Of a DNA stretch of 64,000 bases, positions 1 to 7,864 are shown piece by piece. A program made the translations under genes and the position numbers. Source of the stretch: Alistipes sp. (GTDB taxonomy: Bacteria > Bacteroidota > Bacteroidia > Bacteroidales > Rikenellaceae); the NCBI GenBank assembly GCA_017416915.1, contig JAFQAN010000016.1, positions 28,622 through 92,621 of the forward strand. Direction: 5' to 3'. Below the pieces are notes generated by a model. That model saw only the letters and a program-made list of their open reading frames with translations, ran no database searches and had not been told where the DNA came from. Position 1 is the stretch's first letter, and the number at the start of each line of letters is the position of its first letter.

Positions 1-209
1 AGGTTGAAGATGCAGTTGTAGAGCCTGCCGAGCAGCCCGTGGCACGTCGTCGTGGACGTCCTCGCAAGAGTGCGCCCGTAGAGCAGACACCCACGGAGCA
101 GGCGCCTACGGAGGTGGCTTCGCAGCCTGCAACACGTCGCCGTGGTCGCCAGCGCAAGGGCGAGGAGGTGAAGGAGCTTTTCCCCTTCTATGAGCAGTCG
201 TTATTCTAA
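1..209 (+). CDS. C-terminal fragment of an unidentified protein with AT-hook-like basic repeats
   Basis: Reading from base 3, an open frame runs in from the window edge to TAA at 207-209. The roughly 68 visible residues are rich in Glu, Pro and Ala and contain two similar basic clusters, RRRGRPRK and RRRGRQRK, both resembling AT-hook minor-groove-binding motifs. The tail ends in ELFPFYEQSLF. The N-terminal part lies outside the window, so the family cannot be named. The gene ends 11 bases before the Nif3-family start and may share a transcript with it. Confidence 0.6.
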   Translation, partial: VEDAVVEPAEQPVARRRGRPRKSAPVEQTPTEQAPTEVASQPATRRRGRQRKGEEVKELFPFYEQSLF

Positions 210-220
210 ACCATACAACG

Positions 221-1021
221 ATGAAGATTAGAGAGATAGCCGAAGTTATCGAAAGTTTTGCTCCACTATCGTTGCAGGAGTCGTACGACAACTCGGGACT
301 TATCGTCGGACGCCTCGATGACGAGGTGCATAGTGCGCTCTTGGCGGTGGATGTTACCGAGGAGGTCTTGGATGAGGCGGAGCGCGAGGGCTGCGACATT
401 ATCATCACGCACCACCCGATAATCTTCCACCCGCTGAAACGATTTAACTCGTCGAACTATGTCGAGCGATGTGTCGAGCGCGCTATTCGTAAGGGTATAG
501 CCCTCTACGCTTGCCACACCAACCTCGACAGTGCGCCCGAGGGTATGAGCTATCACGTAGGCTCGATGATAGGTCTCGATGCTATGCGCGTGTTGCAGCC
601 TCGCCGCGACGACCCTACGACGGGCTTTGGTGTTGTGGGCGTTTTGCCTCGCGCAGAGGGTGTTATGTCGCTCTTGTCGCGTATTCAGACCATCTTTTCG
701 GTGGGTGCAGTGCGCTATGGAGACCTGCCCTCTCAGGATATGATGGTGCGCCGTGTGGCGATATGCACTGGCTCGGGTGGCTCACTTATCGACGAGGCGC
801 TGGCTGCCGATGCCGACCTCTACATCACTGCCGACCTCAAATATAACGACTTTATGAGGGGCGATGGACGTATGGTTATTGCCGATATAGGGCATTTTGA
901 GAGCGAATTTTGCGCAATTCGTCTTTTATTTGATATAATATCAAAAAAAATGTGTACCTTTGCGGTTCGCAAGAGTGTATGCTCGCGTAACCCGATACAC
1001 TATTTAGTCGGAAATATCTAA
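221..1021 (+). CDS. Nif3/YbgI-family dinuclear metal protein
   Basis: This 266-residue protein belongs to the Nif3-like family (YbgI in E. coli; often annotated GTP cyclohydrolase I type 2-like), which forms toroidal hexamers with a two-metal site of uncertain substrate. Expected ligands are visible: H64 and H65 in THHP, D103 in NLD, and H225 and E229 near the C-terminus in GHFESE, followed by the usual NPIHYL ending. The length matches the short YbgI type without the inserted PII-like domain found in the roughly 370-residue Bacteroidetes and Firmicutes forms. It reads into the zinc-ribbon gene 15 bases downstream, a pairing common in Bacteroidetes. A promoter for that gene lies inside the 3' end of this one. 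Confidence 0.85.
   Translation: MKIREIAEVIESFAPLSLQESYDNSGLIVGRLDDEVHSALLAVDVTEEVLDEAEREGCDIIITHHPIIFHPLKRFNSSNYVERCVERAIRKGIALYACHTNLDSAPEGMSYHVGSMIGLDAMRVLQPRRDDPTTGFGVVGVLPRAEGVMSLLSRIQTIFSVGAVRYGDLPSQDMMVRRVAICTGSGGSLIDEALAADADLYITADLKYNDFMRGDGRMVIADIGHFESEFCAIRLLFDIISKKMCTFAVRKSVCSRNPIHYLVGNI
929..962 (+). promoter_or_regulatory. Promoter inside the nif3 3' end, for the zinc-ribbon gene
   Basis: TACCTTTG at 955-962 matches the Bacteroidetes -7 box TAnnTTTG exactly. TTTG at 929-932 is a possible -33 element, 22 bases upstream. It would start transcription near base 968, about 70 bases before the gene at 1037. It overlaps coding sequence, so part of the match could be chance. Confidence 0.5.
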
Positions 1022-1036
1022 AATTGTATAACATAT

Positions 1037-1777
1037 ATGGCACAGAAGAAGACACACGACGTTGATTACTCGATGCAGGAGAAGATTATGGCACTCTACC
1101 AGTTGCAGAAAATCGACTCTCAAATCGACGAGATTAACAAGGTAAAGGGCGAGCTTCCCTTGGAGGTGCAGGACCTCGAAGATGAGCTTGCAGGATTGAA
1201 CACCCGCATCACGAACATCAACGCCGAAATCGAGGAGCTGAACTCCCTTACTCGTCAGCGTAAGAGAGAGGTTGATCAGGCGAAGATTATGATTACCAAC
1301 TACAAGGAGCAGCAGAACAACGTGCGCAACAACCGCGAGTTCGACGCTATTACCAAGGAGATTGAGTATCAGGAGTTGGAGATTGAGCTTGCCGAGAAGC
1401 GATTGAAGGAGTATGCTGCTACGATGAAGACCAAGAAGGCTCTTATCGACCAAACCAACGAGCTTGTTGAGGAGCGCACAATCGACTACAAGGCTAAGAA
1501 GGAGGAGTTGGAGTCTATCGAGGCGGAGACCGCACAGCAGGTGGCGGAGCTTACTGCCGAGGCTGAGAAGGCTAAGATGCCTATCGACGAGCGTCTGCTT
1601 ACGGCATACAACCGCATTCGTAAGAATGTTCACAATGGCTTGGCTGTTGTTACCGTTACGCGTGATGCTTGTGGCGGCTGCTTCAATCGCATACCTCCCC
1701 AGCGCCAGGTTGATATACGTCAGGGCAAGAAGCTGATTGTCTGCGAGTACTGCGGTCGTATCCTCGTCGCAGAGTAG
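1037..1777 (+). CDS. Coiled-coil protein with C4 zinc ribbon (DUF164/CdsZ-type)
   Basis: The 246-residue protein has a long, charged, heptad-like N-terminal region (about residues 10-190) predicted to form an antiparallel coiled coil. A C-terminal zinc ribbon follows with C212, C215, C236 and C239 in two CxxC knuckles (CGGC and CEYC). This layout is that of the C4-type zinc-ribbon family PF02591, whose chlamydial member CdsZ supports type III secretion; Bacteroidetes members are general housekeeping proteins of unclear role, perhaps binding nucleic acid. It follows the Nif3 gene by 15 bases and is closed by a strong terminator at 1812-1862. Confidence 0.8.
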   Translation: MAQKKTHDVDYSMQEKIMALYQLQKIDSQIDEINKVKGELPLEVQDLEDELAGLNTRITNINAEIEELNSLTRQRKREVDQAKIMITNYKEQQNNVRNNREFDAITKEIEYQELEIELAEKRLKEYAATMKTKKALIDQTNELVEERTIDYKAKKEELESIEAETAQQVAELTAEAEKAKMPIDERLLTAYNRIRKNVHNGLAVVTVTRDACGGCFNRIPPQRQVDIRQGKKLIVCEYCGRILVAE

Positions 1778-1811
1778 CACTCGGCTTGTGGGCGACTGCT
1801 CGCCGTGAACA

Positions 1812-1862
1812 AATGCCGTCAATGGAGACTCTTTGAAGAGTGTTCGTTGGCGGTATTTTTTT
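1812..1862 (+). terminator. Rho-independent terminator after the zinc-ribbon gene
   Basis: A two-part stem is visible: an outer stem atgccgtcaa with ttggcggtat (two G-U pairs) and an inner stem actctt with aagagt, followed by seven T. It ends the nif3/zinc-ribbon transcript before the yicC promoter. Confidence 0.75.
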
Positions 1863-1993
1863 GTGATGTGTGGTAAGTGTTGTTGCAAATAGAAACACAG
1901 GGTTTTGCAACAACAGCAACACTTGCCGTTGCTCTCTCGCTCGCTTTTTGTCTGTTTTCGTCGCCTATTACGCTCATTTTGCGAAAAAATTTG

Positions 1994-2001
1994 TATCTTT
2001 G
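1994..2001 (+). promoter_or_regulatory. -7 box of the yicC-gmk-nadD operon promoter
   Basis: TATCTTTG matches TAnnTTTG exactly and lies 38 bases before the yicC start. No clear -33 TTG sits at the usual 19-20 base distance; TTTG at 1978-1981 is closer than normal. Confidence 0.6.
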
Positions 2002-2039
2002 TCAGTTAATGTATATGTACCCGAACAAAAACTGAGTAT

Positions 2040-2912
2040 ATGATAAAGTCAATGACAGGCTTCGGTAAAGGCGAGGTCGCAGTTGGAGATAAGAAATTTC
2101 GTGTCGAACTACGTTCGCTCAACTCTAAGCAGCTCGACCTGAGCATAAAGCTTCCAGGTAGGTATCGTGCCGCAGAGGCCGAGGTGCGCAATATTGTAAC
2201 GCAGCAACTGCAACGAGGCAAGGTAGATTGCTTCGTGGCGGTGGAGAGTGTTGTGGCAGAGACGTCGGCACACATCAATAGCGTGGCATTTAGAGCGTAT
2301 GCCGAGGAGCTACGTAGAGTATGTGCCGAGACGGGTGTGCAGTGCGACGAAACGGCGCTCTTGCAGTCGGTGTTACGTATGCCCGATGTCATTACCGCCG
2401 AGGAGCGCGAGGTGTCTGCCGAGGAGATTAACGCCATTGTGGAGGCTACGCGCATAGCTGCCGAGGCGCTCGATAAGTTCCGTTGTCAGGAGGGAGCAAT
2501 ACTTATCGCCGACCTTATGAAGCGCATCGACCTTATCGAGCAGTACCGCAAAGATGTAGAGCCGTTCGAGGCTGCGCGTGTCGATACCATCAAAAACCGC
2601 ATCCGCGAGAGCTTCAACAAGCTCGCCTTGGAGGTGGATAACAACCGTTTGGAGCAGGAGATGATATTCTATATCGAGAAGCTCGACATCACCGAGGAGA
2701 AGGTGCGCTTGGATAACCACTGCCGCTACTTCCGTGAGGTGGCAGCCGAGGAGGAGGCGCCAGGACGTAAGCTCGGCTTTATCGCGCAGGAGCTTGGTCG
2801 CGAGATTAACACTATGGGGTCGAAGTCGAATGAGGCGTCGATGCAGCGTTTGGTGGTTAAGATGAAGGATGAGTTGGAGAAGATTAAGGAGCAGGTGCTT
2901 AATATATTATAG
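2040..2912 (+). CDS. yicC: YicC-family endoribonuclease
   Basis: The protein opens with MIKSMTGFGKGE and ends with a long charged helix containing GREINTMGSKSNE, the two signatures of the YicC/YloC family (N- and C-terminal domains PF03755 and DUF1732). Its 290 residues are the family's usual length. E. coli YicC is an endoribonuclease that acts on small RNAs; that activity is family knowledge, not something visible here. The gene starts a tight operon with gmk (gap of a few bases) and nadD, a gene order widely conserved in Bacteroidetes, and has its own promoter at 1994-2001. Confidence 0.88.
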   Translation: MIKSMTGFGKGEVAVGDKKFRVELRSLNSKQLDLSIKLPGRYRAAEAEVRNIVTQQLQRGKVDCFVAVESVVAETSAHINSVAFRAYAEELRRVCAETGVQCDETALLQSVLRMPDVITAEEREVSAEEINAIVEATRIAAEALDKFRCQEGAILIADLMKRIDLIEQYRKDVEPFEAARVDTIKNRIRESFNKLALEVDNNRLEQEMIFYIEKLDITEEKVRLDNHCRYFREVAAEEEAPGRKLGFIAQELGREINTMGSKSNEASMQRLVVKMKDELEKIKEQVLNIL

Positions 2913-2922
2913 GTAGGTGTTT

Positions 2923-3483
2923 ATGGGCAAGTTAGTGATATTTTCAGCGCCGAGTGGCTCGGGCAAGACAACTATCGTCCGCGAGTTGTTGAAGCGTTTT
3001 CCGCGCTTCGAGTTCTCAATATCGGCAACCTCGCGCCAGCCGCGCGGTCAGGAGCAGAATGGCGTAGATTACTACTTTCTAACGCACGAGGAGTTCCGCG
3101 CACGTGTCGAGCGTGATGAGTTTGTCGAGTGGGAGGAGGTATATGCTGGCACCTGCTATGGAACACTGCGTAGCGAGATGGAGCGTATATGGAGCAAGGG
3201 TAATATCATCGTCTTCGATGTCGATGTTATGGGCGGTATCAACCTAAAATCGCTCTTTAAGGATGACGCCTGCTCAATATTCATTATGCCGCCCTCTGTC
3301 GAGGAGTTGGAGCGCCGTCTGCGTGGTCGTGGCACCGATGCCGAGGAGGTCATTCGCAAGCGTATCGACAAGGCAGAGTTTGAGCTGTCAAAGTCGTCGC
3401 AGTTCGACTATACGGTCATCAACGACGACCTTGCGGTAGCTGTCGAGGAGGCTGCATCAATCATCGAAAACTTCTTAAAATAG
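2923..3483 (+). CDS. gmk: Guanylate kinase
   Basis: This enzyme phosphorylates GMP to GDP with ATP in the cytosol. The P-loop SAPSGSGKTT is near the N-terminus, followed by the GMP-binding stretch ATSRQPRGQEQNGVDYYF and the lid and core motifs expected of guanylate kinases. Length is about 186 residues, normal for the family. I place the start at the ATG at 2923 rather than the in-frame GTG at 2917, because it gives the conserved MGKLVIFSAPSG opening. It sits between yicC and nadD in one transcript. Confidence 0.93.
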   Translation: MGKLVIFSAPSGSGKTTIVRELLKRFPRFEFSISATSRQPRGQEQNGVDYYFLTHEEFRARVERDEFVEWEEVYAGTCYGTLRSEMERIWSKGNIIVFDVDVMGGINLKSLFKDDACSIFIMPPSVEELERRLRGRGTDAEEVIRKRIDKAEFELSKSSQFDYTVINDDLAVAVEEAASIIENFLK

Positions 3484-3489
3484 TGGCTT

Positions 3490-4305
3490 ATGAAAAAACG
3501 TATGTTGCTCTATTTCGGCTCGTTTGACCCTATTCACAACGGTCATATTGCCTTAGCCGAGTATGCTCTCGATAGAGACCTCGCCGATGAGGTGGCTCTG
3601 GTCATATCGCCCCAAAACCCCTTTAAGGCGGACTATTTGCAGACCCCCGAGATGATGCGTTACGAGATGGCGGAGCTGGCAACGAGCGATTCGCGCTACC
3701 CCGAGCGAATAAAGCCCTCGGTGGTGGAGTTCGTCTTGGAGAAGCCATCGTACACCATCCGTACGCTCGACTACCTGCGCGAGAACAATGGCGACGATAT
3801 GGAGTTTTCGATAATCACGGGCAGCGATATATGGGAGCGTTTCGACGAGTGGAAGGAGTATGAGCGCATCCTCAACGAGTATAAGATATATGTATATCCG
3901 CGCAAGGGCTACGAGGTAAAGAAGTTCGCCGACCGCATCACGCTGTTGGAGGATGCTCCCTACGTCGATATTTCTTCGACCGCCATCCGCGAGAGTGTAG
4001 AGCGAGGCGAGGATATTAGCTCCAATGTGTCGCCTCGCGTGGCAGATTACATCGCGAAGAGTCGTCTGTGGACGCTCGATAGCCGTATCGTGCGCCTCAC
4101 GTCGCTTATCGACGAGGGTAATGCCACGGCAGACCTCTACGTTGAGCGTGGCAAGTGCTACTACCGCCACAATGAGTGGGGTAAGGCTATCAATGACTTT
4201 AAGCGCGCTATGTCGCTCGACGAGAATCATACCGAGGCTCAGCAGCTCCACGATATGGTATATGAGATTTTAGCGTTCCGCTACAAGGATATATACAACC
4301 CTTGA
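3490..4305 (+). CDS. nadD: Nicotinate-nucleotide adenylyltransferase with C-terminal TPR extension
   Basis: Residues 1 to about 190 are a complete NadD, which adenylates nicotinate mononucleotide in NAD synthesis. The nucleotidyltransferase motif GSFDPIHNGH is at the N-terminus and ISSTAIRE near residue 160. Family members are usually about 190-200 residues, but this one has 271. The additional 70-80 residues contain a tetratricopeptide-like unit with the pattern LYVERGKCYYRHNEWGKAI followed by NDFKRAMSLDENHTEA. The reading frame runs through without a break, so this is a fusion, not a frameshift artefact. The role of the extension is unknown; it may recruit a partner. Confidence 0.88.
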   Translation: MKKRMLLYFGSFDPIHNGHIALAEYALDRDLADEVALVISPQNPFKADYLQTPEMMRYEMAELATSDSRYPERIKPSVVEFVLEKPSYTIRTLDYLRENNGDDMEFSIITGSDIWERFDEWKEYERILNEYKIYVYPRKGYEVKKFADRITLLEDAPYVDISSTAIRESVERGEDISSNVSPRVADYIAKSRLWTLDSRIVRLTSLIDEGNATADLYVERGKCYYRHNEWGKAINDFKRAMSLDENHTEAQQLHDMVYEILAFRYKDIYNP

Positions 4306-4317
4306 TTTTAGTGTAGG

Positions 4318-4902
4318 ATGATAGAGATTGACGATAAGATTGTGTCGCTCGACCTGCTTCGCGAGATGTTCGTGTGCGACCTTGCAAAGTGTAAGGGTAT
4401 CTGCTGTGTAGAGGGCGACTCGGGCGCTCCGCTCGACATCGACGAGGTGGATATTTTGGAGCAGGAGTGGGAGAGCTATGCCCCCTATATGACCGACGAG
4501 GGGCGTCGTGCTGTCGAAGAGCAGGGCTTTATGGTTGTGGATGTCGATGGCGACTATACCACGCCTTTGGTCGATGGTGCTGCGTGTGCCTACGCCTTCG
4601 AGGAGGCTGGTGTTACCTACTGCGCCATTGAACGTGCCTACCGTGAGGGTAAGTGCGCATTTATGAAGCCTATCTCGTGCCACCTCTATCCCATTCGTGT
4701 TACCCGCTTCCGCAATGGCTCGGCAGGGCTTAACTACCACCGTTGGTCGGTATGTAGTGGCGCTCGTGAGTGTGGTAAGAGGCTCGGTGTACCCGCCTAT
4801 AAGGCGCTACGTGAGCCTATTATACGCGCCTTTGGCGAGGAGTTCTACGCACAGATGGAGCTGGCTGCCGATATGCTTAACGAGGAGAATAACAAACAAT
4901 AG
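4318..4902 (+). CDS. DUF3109 family Cys-rich protein
   Basis: The 194-residue protein carries many cysteines in the DUF3109 arrangement: CDLAKCKGICC near residues 20-31, then C-A-Y, YCAIE, CAFMKPISCHLYPIR and CSGARECGKR. This resembles the YkgJ-type CxxxCxxCC metal or iron-sulfur proteins, and binding of a metal cluster is an inference from the cysteine spacing. No enzyme activity is known for the family. It lies 12 bases after nadD and 8 bases before the M23/LysM gene in the same operon, as in other Bacteroidetes. Confidence 0.8.
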   Translation: MIEIDDKIVSLDLLREMFVCDLAKCKGICCVEGDSGAPLDIDEVDILEQEWESYAPYMTDEGRRAVEEQGFMVVDVDGDYTTPLVDGAACAYAFEEAGVTYCAIERAYREGKCAFMKPISCHLYPIRVTRFRNGSAGLNYHRWSVCSGARECGKRLGVPAYKALREPIIRAFGEEFYAQMELAADMLNEENNKQ

Positions 4903-4910
4903 ATAGACCT

Positions 4911-6014
4911 ATGAAGAGGACGCTGTTAGCACTTTTAGTTATGCTTGGCTGCTACGTGGCACACGCCCAGCAGCGCGATACGTTGGCAGTAGTGCCTGCG
5001 GGCGCCGATAGCCTCGCGGTTGAGCGTGGTGTCGATAGCCTTGCAGTTGGGCGTGGCGTAGATAGCCTTGTTACGCCCGCTGATAGCCTGCGTGTTGAGC
5101 CTAAGGTGGCGCCGCCCATCCCCGTTAAGCCTGTGCCTACGTTAGGCAAGGAGAGCGTTATCGACACGCTGCCTACGGGTAACCCTGCGCTGAGCATCAT
5201 ACTATTTAACAATAATACGTGGCGCTATGTCCTCTCGGAGGAGTATAAGCGCGACAGCAAGGTCTTCGATGACCATTGGAATACCACCACGACAAACCCC
5301 TACTATGGTGTTGCTGTGGAGTCGCTACCCGAGAGTACGGTGATACAGCTTGTCGATTCGTTGGAGAGCTACCACTACCCCTATAAGGGCAATATGAGTT
5401 CGCGCTATGGACCTCGTCGTGGTCGTGCGCATCAGGGCGTCGATTTGCCGTTAAAGACTGGTGAGCCAATATATGCTGTCTTCGATGGCAAGGTGCGCTA
5501 CTCGCAATATTCGTCGAGTGGTTACGGTAACCTCGTTATCATACGCCACAACAACGGCTTGGAGACCTACTATGCCCACCTCTCGTCGCGCGATGTCGAG
5601 GCTGGCGACTGGGTTGTGGCGGGTCAGCAGATTGGCGCAGGCGGCAGCACGGGACGTAGTACGGGACCGCACCTGCACTTCGAGGTGCGCTACTGTGGTC
5701 AAACCTTCGACCCCGAGCGTATAATAGACTTTACCTCGGGCGAGTTGCGTCGCTCGGAACTACTGCTCAGACGTCGCCATTTCAGCATATACTCCAAGTT
5801 TGACCAAAACTTCGACGATGAGGAGGAGGTTGCCAAGCAGGAGGAGGCAGAGCGTAAGGCTGCTGCTGCGGTGCAGTACCATACTGTGCGGTCGGGAGAT
5901 ACGCTGAGTGCTATTGCAGTGAAGTATCATACCACCGTGTCGCGTATATGTTCGCTCAATGGCATTAAATCTACTACGACACTGAGTATCGGACGACGAC
6001 TTAGAGTGAAGTAA
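4911..6014 (+). CDS. Secreted M23 metallopeptidase with C-terminal LysM domain
   Basis: A signal peptide (residues 1-19, cut at HA-Q) leads into a low-complexity segment with near-repeats of the unit VDSLAV (about residues 28-65). The peptidase M23 domain spans about residues 160-275, with zinc ligands in HQGVD and the final HLHFE. A LysM peptidoglycan-binding domain forms the last 45 residues (HTVRSGDTLSAIA). It probably acts as a periplasmic endopeptidase, or as a regulator of cell-wall hydrolysis. The gene closes the yicC operon before the terminator at 6020-6051. Confidence 0.87.
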   Translation: MKRTLLALLVMLGCYVAHAQQRDTLAVVPAGADSLAVERGVDSLAVGRGVDSLVTPADSLRVEPKVAPPIPVKPVPTLGKESVIDTLPTGNPALSIILFNNNTWRYVLSEEYKRDSKVFDDHWNTTTTNPYYGVAVESLPESTVIQLVDSLESYHYPYKGNMSSRYGPRRGRAHQGVDLPLKTGEPIYAVFDGKVRYSQYSSSGYGNLVIIRHNNGLETYYAHLSSRDVEAGDWVVAGQQIGAGGSTGRSTGPHLHFEVRYCGQTFDPERIIDFTSGELRRSELLLRRRHFSIYSKFDQNFDDEEEVAKQEEAERKAAAAVQYHTVRSGDTLSAIAVKYHTTVSRICSLNGIKSTTTLSIGRRLRVK

Positions 6015-6019
6015 AAATC

Positions 6020-6051
6020 AAGAGCGGGTCTCATATCTGGGACTCGCTCTT
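6020..6051 (+). terminator. Terminator between the M23/LysM gene and znuC
   Basis: The arms aagagcgggtct and gggactcgctctt pair with G-U wobbles around a short loop. The genes on either side converge here, so it could serve both directions, but T-rich sequence is clearer on the plus side. Confidence 0.65.
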
Positions 6052-6133
6052 CTGTTTATATCTTTTTTAGTTTGTTGCTTCTCTCGTTTCGTCCTCACTC
6101 CTCACCCCTTGCGCTCTTCTCGCTCCGCACCCA

Positions 6134-6907
6134 CTATTTTTTGCAGTGTGGGCAGTCGTGGTGTTTGCCGAGGACGGTGTGTGGCACGTTGCCGTGGGTA
6201 ATAATCTGTATGGGGCAGTCGTAGTTGCGTAGTTGCTCCTCGGTGATGATGTTCGAGTCGTGGCGATGTACGTGTCTGTTCACACATACGATGCTCTTCA
6301 CGACGCTCGATATTGTGCCTATGTCGTGCGATACCATCACTATTGCCATACGTTCGGCGAGGTGGTGTAGCAGGTTGTATAACTCGTTCTCGAAGCGGTT
6401 ATCCACGAAGTTGGCAGGCTCGTCCAATATCAGGAGCTTTGGTTGCGATATTATCGCGCGGCAGAGCATAACACGTTGTAGCTGACCTCCCGATAGCTCG
6501 CCTATGGGACGTCGTGCAAGCTCCGTTAAGGCTGCCTGTTCGAGTGTTTGGTCGGTAAGACGTCGCTCTTCGCGAGTGTAGCGACGAAATATGCCGTGTC
6601 GCCCTTGTAGCCCCGACATCACAACCTCGCGTACCGATATGGGAAACTCTTTGTCGAACGAGGCTATCTGTGGCAGGTAGCCTATGTGGGGCTGTGTGCC
6701 GCGGTAAAGCTCCTTGGATAGCTCTATCGTGCCACTATAAGGCAGCAAGCCGAGTATCGCCTTGATAAGTGTACTCTTACCGCCGCCGTTGGGACCTATG
6801 ATGCCTACGAAGTCGTCTGTGAAGAGTTCCAAGTCGGCGTGTTCCAAGGCTACGGTGCTATCGTAGCGTACGCCGACGTCGCGCAGTGTTACTATCGCTC
6901 TACTCAT
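6134..6907 (-). CDS. znuC: Zinc/manganese ABC transporter ATP-binding protein
   Basis: This 257-residue ATPase has a Walker A motif GPNGGGKST, a signature LSGGQLQRV and Walker B LLILDEPANFVD, followed by the switch histidine in MVSHD. It is of the metal-uptake ABC class (ZnuC/MntB type). The C-terminus is histidine- and cysteine-rich (HGNVPHTVLGKHHDCPHCKK), which fits zinc sensing or binding. Its start overlaps the znuA stop by 8 bases, so the two are translationally coupled. No permease gene follows; the next gene downstream is the convergent M23/LysM gene. Confidence 0.87.
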   Translation of the reverse strand: MSRAIVTLRDVGVRYDSTVALEHADLELFTDDFVGIIGPNGGGKSTLIKAILGLLPYSGTIELSKELYRGTQPHIGYLPQIASFDKEFPISVREVVMSGLQGRHGIFRRYTREERRLTDQTLEQAALTELARRPIGELSGGQLQRVMLCRAIISQPKLLILDEPANFVDNRFENELYNLLHHLAERMAIVMVSHDIGTISSVVKSIVCVNRHVHRHDSNIITEEQLRNYDCPIQIITHGNVPHTVLGKHHDCPHCKK

Positions 6908-7751
6908 TGTCTCTGCATATTATCTCGGTTATGCGGCGTATCTCGCCCTCAATATCCTCCGCGAGTGGGTTGGTAGTGATAATCTCGACCTCTATCTGCT
7001 CAGCAATGGGGCGCACCTTGTCGGCGTTGTATTGCGGCTGTATGAGTATTGCGCTGATATTTAGGCTTGCGGCGCGCTCACTCAGCGTTGTCAGCTGCTT
7101 GGGCGTAGGCTCTTTGCCGTCGTGTTCGATGGCTATCTGCTCAATGCCGTAGTCGTGCGCAAAGTAGGTGTAGGCGGGGTGGTATATCATCATAGCATCT
7201 ACGCCCGCGAGGTCGATATACTCCTTGCAGAAGTGGTCTAATGAGTCGAGACGCTCTATTATGCGGTCGGCGGCAACGCTATATTTCAGCGAGTCGGGGT
7301 ATGCTTCGAGTACCGCATCGCGGATGTTGAGTGTTATCTGCTTCAAACATCTTGGCGACGTCCATATATGGGGGTCTATGCCGTGGGCGTGGTGGTGATG
7401 GTGGTGTGAGCAGCTGCCCTCGATAAGCTCTATGCCGTGGCTGAGGTTTACGATACGCTCCTTGGCGACACTCTTTGTGAGGCTCTGCTCGAAGTTGATG
7501 AGTCCCGTCTCGAAGACCAAACGTGCGTCGTTAAGCTCGGTGAGCTGACGTGCCGATGGCTCGAAGCTTTCGGGCGAAGCACCCTCGGGAACAAGTACCC
7601 GTACATCGAAGTCGTTGCACGTTAGCTCGTTCACGATGCCTCGTAGAGGTGTTATGGTTACGTATAGCGTTCGTTCGTTGTGCGTGTCGCCACTTTTGCC
7701 ACAGCCGATAAGCAGTATGGCGGTGAGTATTGTCGTAATGTGTCGTGTCAT
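6900..7751 (-). CDS. znuA: Zinc ABC transporter substrate-binding lipoprotein
   Basis: A lipoprotein signal peptide ends in LIGC with Cys17 as the lipidation site, so the protein should be anchored outside the inner membrane. It matches the cluster A-1 (ZnuA) family, with DPHIWTSP and YHPAYTYFA as metal-site regions and a His-rich loop (SCSHHHHHHAHG) typical of zinc scavengers. I choose the ATG at 7751 (283 residues). A longer frame begins at 7772, but it would start inside the -7 box at 7770-7777. It is coupled to znuC by an 8-base overlap. Confidence 0.87.
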   Translation of the reverse strand: MTRHITTILTAILLIGCGKSGDTHNERTLYVTITPLRGIVNELTCNDFDVRVLVPEGASPESFEPSARQLTELNDARLVFETGLINFEQSLTKSVAKERIVNLSHGIELIEGSCSHHHHHHAHGIDPHIWTSPRCLKQITLNIRDAVLEAYPDSLKYSVAADRIIERLDSLDHFCKEYIDLAGVDAMMIYHPAYTYFAHDYGIEQIAIEHDGKEPTPKQLTTLSERAASLNISAILIQPQYNADKVRPIAEQIEVEIITTNPLAEDIEGEIRRITEIICRDNE

Positions 7752-7769
7752 AGTGGTAAATATGTATGG

Positions 7770-7777
7770 CAAAGGTA
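7770..7777 (-). promoter_or_regulatory. -7 box for znuA-znuC
   Basis: On the minus strand the bases read TACCTTTG, an exact TAnnTTTG match, 18 bases before the znuA ATG at 7751. No palindromic Zur or Fur operator is evident nearby. Confidence 0.55.
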
Positions 7778-7796
7778 TAAAAAAGTATGCAAAAAT

Positions 7797-7828
7797 TTTG
7801 ATTTTTCGATGATTTTTTACGATATTTG
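7797..7828 (+). promoter_or_regulatory. Probable promoter of the flavodiiron gene
   Basis: TTTG at 7797-7800 and GATATTTG at 7821-7828, 20 bases apart, resemble the Bacteroidetes -33/-7 pair. The -7 box departs from TAnnTTTG at its first two bases. It leaves a leader of about 30 bases before the ATG at 7865. Confidence 0.45.
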
Positions 7829-7864
7829 CCCTATAACTAATAATTACTTAAAACTTCAAATACA

